DNA from: Candidatus Pelagibacterales bacterium
GTDB taxonomy: Bacteria; Pseudomonadota; Alphaproteobacteria; TMED109
Direction: 5' to 3'
DNA: 8,204 bases
NCBI GenBank assembly: GCA_002732015.1
Contig: PCCU01000057.1
Coordinates: 1-8,204, forward strand
Below, piece after piece: positions 5,600 through 8,204 of this stretch. Each line of letters starts with the position of its first letter. The stretch's first letter is position 1. The notes beneath the pieces are model-generated. The model was not told the DNA's origin, did not search any database, and was given only the letters and a program-made list of their open reading frames with translations. A program made the translations under genes and the position numbers.

Positions 5600-6181
5600 C
5601 TACTTTAAAAACCTACTGCCTGGCTTGCTGATAGGAGTTTTTTTCAAAAAATCTGGTATTTCGCTTTCTTTATAAAGTGGCGCTTCTAAACTCAACAATG
5701 AATATGTATCAACATTTAAATCAAGCTTTTTTACACTCCTATTTATAATTGAAAATACTCCTAAAACTTTAGCTTTATAACCTTGCAAAGCTTGAATACA
5801 TTCGTATGAGGATTTTCCTGTAGTAATAACATCCTCTACTATAATTATTTTAGAGTTTTTTTTAATTCTAAACCCTCTTCTTAAAACTAAATTTTTATTT
5901 ACTCTTTCTAAAAAAATTGACTGCTTATTTAACTCTTCCCCTATTTTACTGCCAATTATTACACCGCCCATTGCAGGAGATACAACTACATCAATAATAT
6001 TTACATCTATTTTATTTTTTATTAAATTTCCTAAATTCTTTGAAATCATCTTCAAATACTTAGGATAGCTTAAGACTATAGCTGACTGTAAATATATTGA
6101 ACTATGCAAGCCAGAAGATAAAATAAAATGACCTTCTAACAATGCATTAGTTTTTTTATAAATGTTTAATATTTTATTAAT
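5600..6181 (-). CDS. pyrE: Orotate phosphoribosyltransferase, probable ATT start
   Basis: PyrE converts orotate and PRPP to orotidine 5'-phosphate in pyrimidine synthesis. Visible motifs are LLEGHFILSSGLHS, VVSPAMGGVIIGSKIG, FLERVNKNLVLRRGF and the PRPP-binding loop IIIVEDVITTGKSS, with a C-terminal PGSRFLK. The start is a puzzle. The first conventional start codon in frame is TTG at 6142, which gives 180 residues but cuts off the conserved first helix. The frame extends upstream and encodes INKILNIYKKTNA, joined directly to LLEGHF as expected for the family. That extension contains no ATG, GTG or TTG before an in-frame TAG at 6196-6194. ATT at 6181-6179, one base after the rel stop and eight bases after GAGAG, gives 193 residues, a normal length. 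I chose it as the most likely start; TTG 6142 or a sequence error upstream remain possible. Confidence 0.85.
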   Translation of the reverse strand: MNKILNIYKKTNALLEGHFILSSGLHSSIYLQSAIVLSYPKYLKMISKNLGNLIKNKIDVNIIDVVVSPAMGGVIIGSKIGEELNKQSIFLERVNKNLVLRRGFRIKKNSKIIIVEDVITTGKSSYECIQALQGYKAKVLGVFSIINRSVKKLDLNVDTYSLLSLEAPLYKESEIPDFLKKTPISKPGSRFLK

Positions 6182-6182
6182 C

Positions 6183-8204
6183 TTAAATTCTCTCTATTTT
6201 ATATATAGCATCTTCTAATTTTAGAGATACAAATAAATCATTAAAATGTTTTGAATCCATTACCTGAACATCTACTTCCATGTAAAAAAAGTCTTCTTCT
6301 CGTTTATTAATTTTTATATCGACTATGTTAGCGTTTAATTTTGAAATACAGCTAGTAATTTTATTTAGTGATCCTATTTTATTTTGAACTATTAAGCTTA
6401 GCCTTGCCGTATGCAGATATTTTCCTGACTTGGTATTCCATGTTAATTCATACCATAGTTCAGGAAAGTCAGTAAATCTTTCAAGAACTGAGCAATTAAT
6501 TAAGTGGACATTAATACCTTTTTTTTCAGTTAATATTCCTACAATATTTTCTCCTGGTAGTGGGTTACAACATTCAGCAAAGTTAACTGCTTGTCCTTTT
6601 GTTAGTCCTATTATAGGAAGTCTATTTTTTACTTTTTGTATATTTTCTGAACTTTCATTAACTCTTGGTAAAAAAGTTTCCATAATTAAACTGGAGTTAA
6701 TTTCACCTCTTCCTAACGCAATATAAAAAGACCTGTAAGAATTATAATTAAAAACATTAACAAGCATAGATAACGTTTTCTTCGTCGCCCTTTTATTTAC
6801 ATCTAACAATATTTTTTTAAGAATTTCTTTTCCTAATTTCTCAAATTCATCTTTTTCATGGTCTCTTAATGATTTTCTAATTTGGCTTCTAGCCTTACCA
6901 GTTATACAAAAGTTTAACCAGTTTGGCTGTGGTTTCTGGCCTTTGGAAATTAGTACTTCTATTTGGTCTCCGTTTGATACTATTCTATTTAAAGGAGATA
7001 GATTTCCATTAATTTTAACTCCGATAGTTTTCTCACCTAAAGTTGAGTGAATAGCATAAGCAAAATCCAAAGCAGAAGACCCTTTAATCAAAGAAATAAC
7101 GTCTCCCTTGGGTGTAAAACAAAAAACATTATCAGAGTACATTTCTATCCTAGAGTGCTCCATCAATTCTCTAGGGCCTCCAGCTGTCTTAATAATTTCT
7201 ATAACATCTTGAAACCAATTATTACTTTCTTTAAGTTCTTTTTTAGAAAATTGATTTCCCATTTTTTTATACATCCAATGAGATGCTACACCGTATTCTG
7301 CAATTTTATGCATTTCTAAAGATCTAATCTGTAACTCCATTTGTACACCATCTGGACCTATTACTGTAGTATGAATAGATGCATACCCATTTGGTTTAGG
7401 AGTAGAAATAAAATCTTTAAACCTTTCAGGAACCATTGGCCACTCCATATGTATTCTCCCCAGAACCTTATAACAGTCATCTTTGGACGAAGTAATTATT
7501 CTAAAAGCATAAATATCTGAGACTTTTTCTAATGCAATTGATTTACTTTGCATTTTTTTCCAGGTTGAGTAAATTTTTTTTTCTCTACCACTAACTCGTA
7601 TTTTTTTAAAATCAGAAGATAATATTATTTTTATATTTTCTATAGTATTTTTAACAAAGTTTTTGTTTTTATCATTTAAAAAGTTAATTCTTTTTTTTAA
7701 AGATTGATATGCTAAAGAGTTAGTTTGCTTAAAAGATAATTTTTCCAACTCTTCTCTCATTAATTGAAATCCTACCCTGCCTGCTAGGGGTGCATAAACT
7801 TCCAGAGTTTCTTTAGCTATATTAATTCTTCTTTTTTCATCCCTTACAAAACTGATTGTTCTCATATTATGTAGTCTATCAGCTAGTTTAATAAGCAAAA
7901 CTCTAATATCTTCAGAAACAGCAATGATAAATTTGCTAAAATTACTGGCTTCTCTTACTTCTTTATCTGGAAGCTGTATTTTTGATAGTTTAGTTACTCC
8001 TTGAACTAAATTACCTATTTCTTTCCCAAAACTTTTTTCTATTTCACAGTTTGTAGCTACACCATCTTCAACTGTATCATGTAATAATGCAGTAGCAATG
8101 CTCGTAATATCAAATTTAAGCTCTGCTAAAATCTTTGCTACTTCATAAGGATGATAAGCATAAGGGTCTCCAGAGTCCCTCAACTGAAATAAATGTCTAT
8201 TGAA
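6183..8204 (-). CDS. rel/spoT: Bifunctional (p)ppGpp synthetase/hydrolase, 5' end outside window
   Basis: This enzyme makes and degrades the stringent-response alarmone (p)ppGpp. About 673 residues are visible and the frame is open to the window edge (FNRHLFQLRDSGDPYAYHP), so the N-terminal few dozen residues are missing; the TTG at 8183 is not the true start. Domains in order are: HD hydrolase with YHP, LLHDTVED and LIKLADRLHNMRT (first ~110 residues), all metal-binding residues intact; RelA/SpoT synthetase with GREKKIYSTWKKM, DIYAFRII, RFKDFISTPKPNGYASIHT and the QIRSLEMHKIAEYGVASHW stretch; TGS (VFCFTPKGDVISLIKGSSAL); a helical region; a Cys-rich segment (AECCNPLPGENIVGI); and a C-terminal ACT domain (ARLSLIVQNKIGSLNKITSC to the end). 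RFKD rather than the acidic EXDD of RelA fits a bifunctional Rel/SpoT. Both activities look intact. It heads the visible operon, and rpoZ often precedes it in this class. Confidence 0.97.
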   Translation of the reverse strand, partial: FNRHLFQLRDSGDPYAYHPYEVAKILAELKFDITSIATALLHDTVEDGVATNCEIEKSFGKEIGNLVQGVTKLSKIQLPDKEVREASNFSKFIIAVSEDIRVLLIKLADRLHNMRTISFVRDEKRRINIAKETLEVYAPLAGRVGFQLMREELEKLSFKQTNSLAYQSLKKRINFLNDKNKNFVKNTIENIKIILSSDFKKIRVSGREKKIYSTWKKMQSKSIALEKVSDIYAFRIITSSKDDCYKVLGRIHMEWPMVPERFKDFISTPKPNGYASIHTTVIGPDGVQMELQIRSLEMHKIAEYGVASHWMYKKMGNQFSKKELKESNNWFQDVIEIIKTAGGPRELMEHSRIEMYSDNVFCFTPKGDVISLIKGSSALDFAYAIHSTLGEKTIGVKINGNLSPLNRIVSNGDQIEVLISKGQKPQPNWLNFCITGKARSQIRKSLRDHEKDEFEKLGKEILKKILLDVNKRATKKTLSMLVNVFNYNSYRSFYIALGRGEINSSLIMETFLPRVNESSENIQKVKNRLPIIGLTKGQAVNFAECCNPLPGENIVGILTEKKGINVHLINCSVLERFTDFPELWYELTWNTKSGKYLHTARLSLIVQNKIGSLNKITSCISKLNANIVDIKINKREEDFFYMEVDVQVMDSKHFNDLFVSLKLEDAIYKIERI
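6190..6194 (-). promoter_or_regulatory. Candidate ribosome binding site for an ATT-started pyrE
   Basis: The minus strand reads GAGAG eight bases before the ATT at 6181-6179, within the last codons of rel. Its spacing suits initiation at ATT and not at the TTG 39 bases further downstream. It is a modest match in an AT-rich sequence, so it is supportive only. Confidence 0.4.

Noticed and set aside
6140..6142. TTG at 6142 as the true pyrE start
   Set aside because: It would remove the conserved first helix encoded just upstream in the same frame, and no ribosome binding site precedes it. It remains a fallback.
6430..6726. 98-codon plus-strand open frame antisense to rel
   Set aside because: It lies wholly opposite the conserved Rel C-terminal region, resembles no family, and is explained as a shadow of the real gene.
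7047..7319. 90-codon plus-strand open frame antisense to rel
   Set aside because: It lies opposite the conserved Rel synthetase-TGS region; the composition looks like a reverse-frame shadow with no independent support.

Overview
The window is AT-rich DNA that reads as a stretch of a marine-type alphaproteobacterial chromosome. The order rel - pyrE - DUF2062 - pdxJ - acpS - lepB - rnc - era - recO matches the order usual in Alphaproteobacteria, and the AT-rich, Lys/Asn/Ile-rich proteins with very small gene gaps suggest a streamlined lineage such as SAR11 (Pelagibacterales), HIMB59 or a low-GC SAR116 relative. The clade assignment is inference; no marker gene such as rRNA is present.

All recognisable genes lie on the minus strand and run from right to left. 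At the right edge is a 5'-truncated bifunctional (p)ppGpp synthetase/hydrolase (rel/spoT, 6183-8204). It is followed by pyrE (pyrimidine synthesis), a DUF2062 membrane protein, pdxJ (vitamin B6), acpS (acyl-carrier-protein activation), lepB (signal peptidase I), rnc (RNase III), era (ribosome-assembly GTPase) and recO (recombinational repair). Junctions between genes range from a 20-base overlap to a 10-base gap, so this looks like one co-transcribed, translationally coupled housekeeping operon. No internal promoter or terminator is evident.

After recO the operon runs directly into TRAP-transporter genes: an intact small membrane subunit (dctQ, 340-843), then the start of the large permease (dctM, from 336). 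The dctM frame keeps only its first transmembrane helix. At about position 238 it runs into repetitive, GC-richer DNA that fills the left end: two diverged ~50-base direct repeats spaced 189 bases apart (1-50 and 190-238), a weaker third relative (82-110), and three perfect tandem copies of a 12-mer (122-157). Beyond a stop at 163-165, the dctM reading frame stays open to the window edge.

The most interesting points are the repeat-interrupted dctM, the frame-compatible 189-base repeat spacing, and pyrE. The conserved N-terminal helix of pyrE lies upstream of any ATG, GTG or TTG codon, which suggests an ATT start one base after the rel stop. I saw no CRISPR array, defence system, RNA gene, transposase or phage gene.
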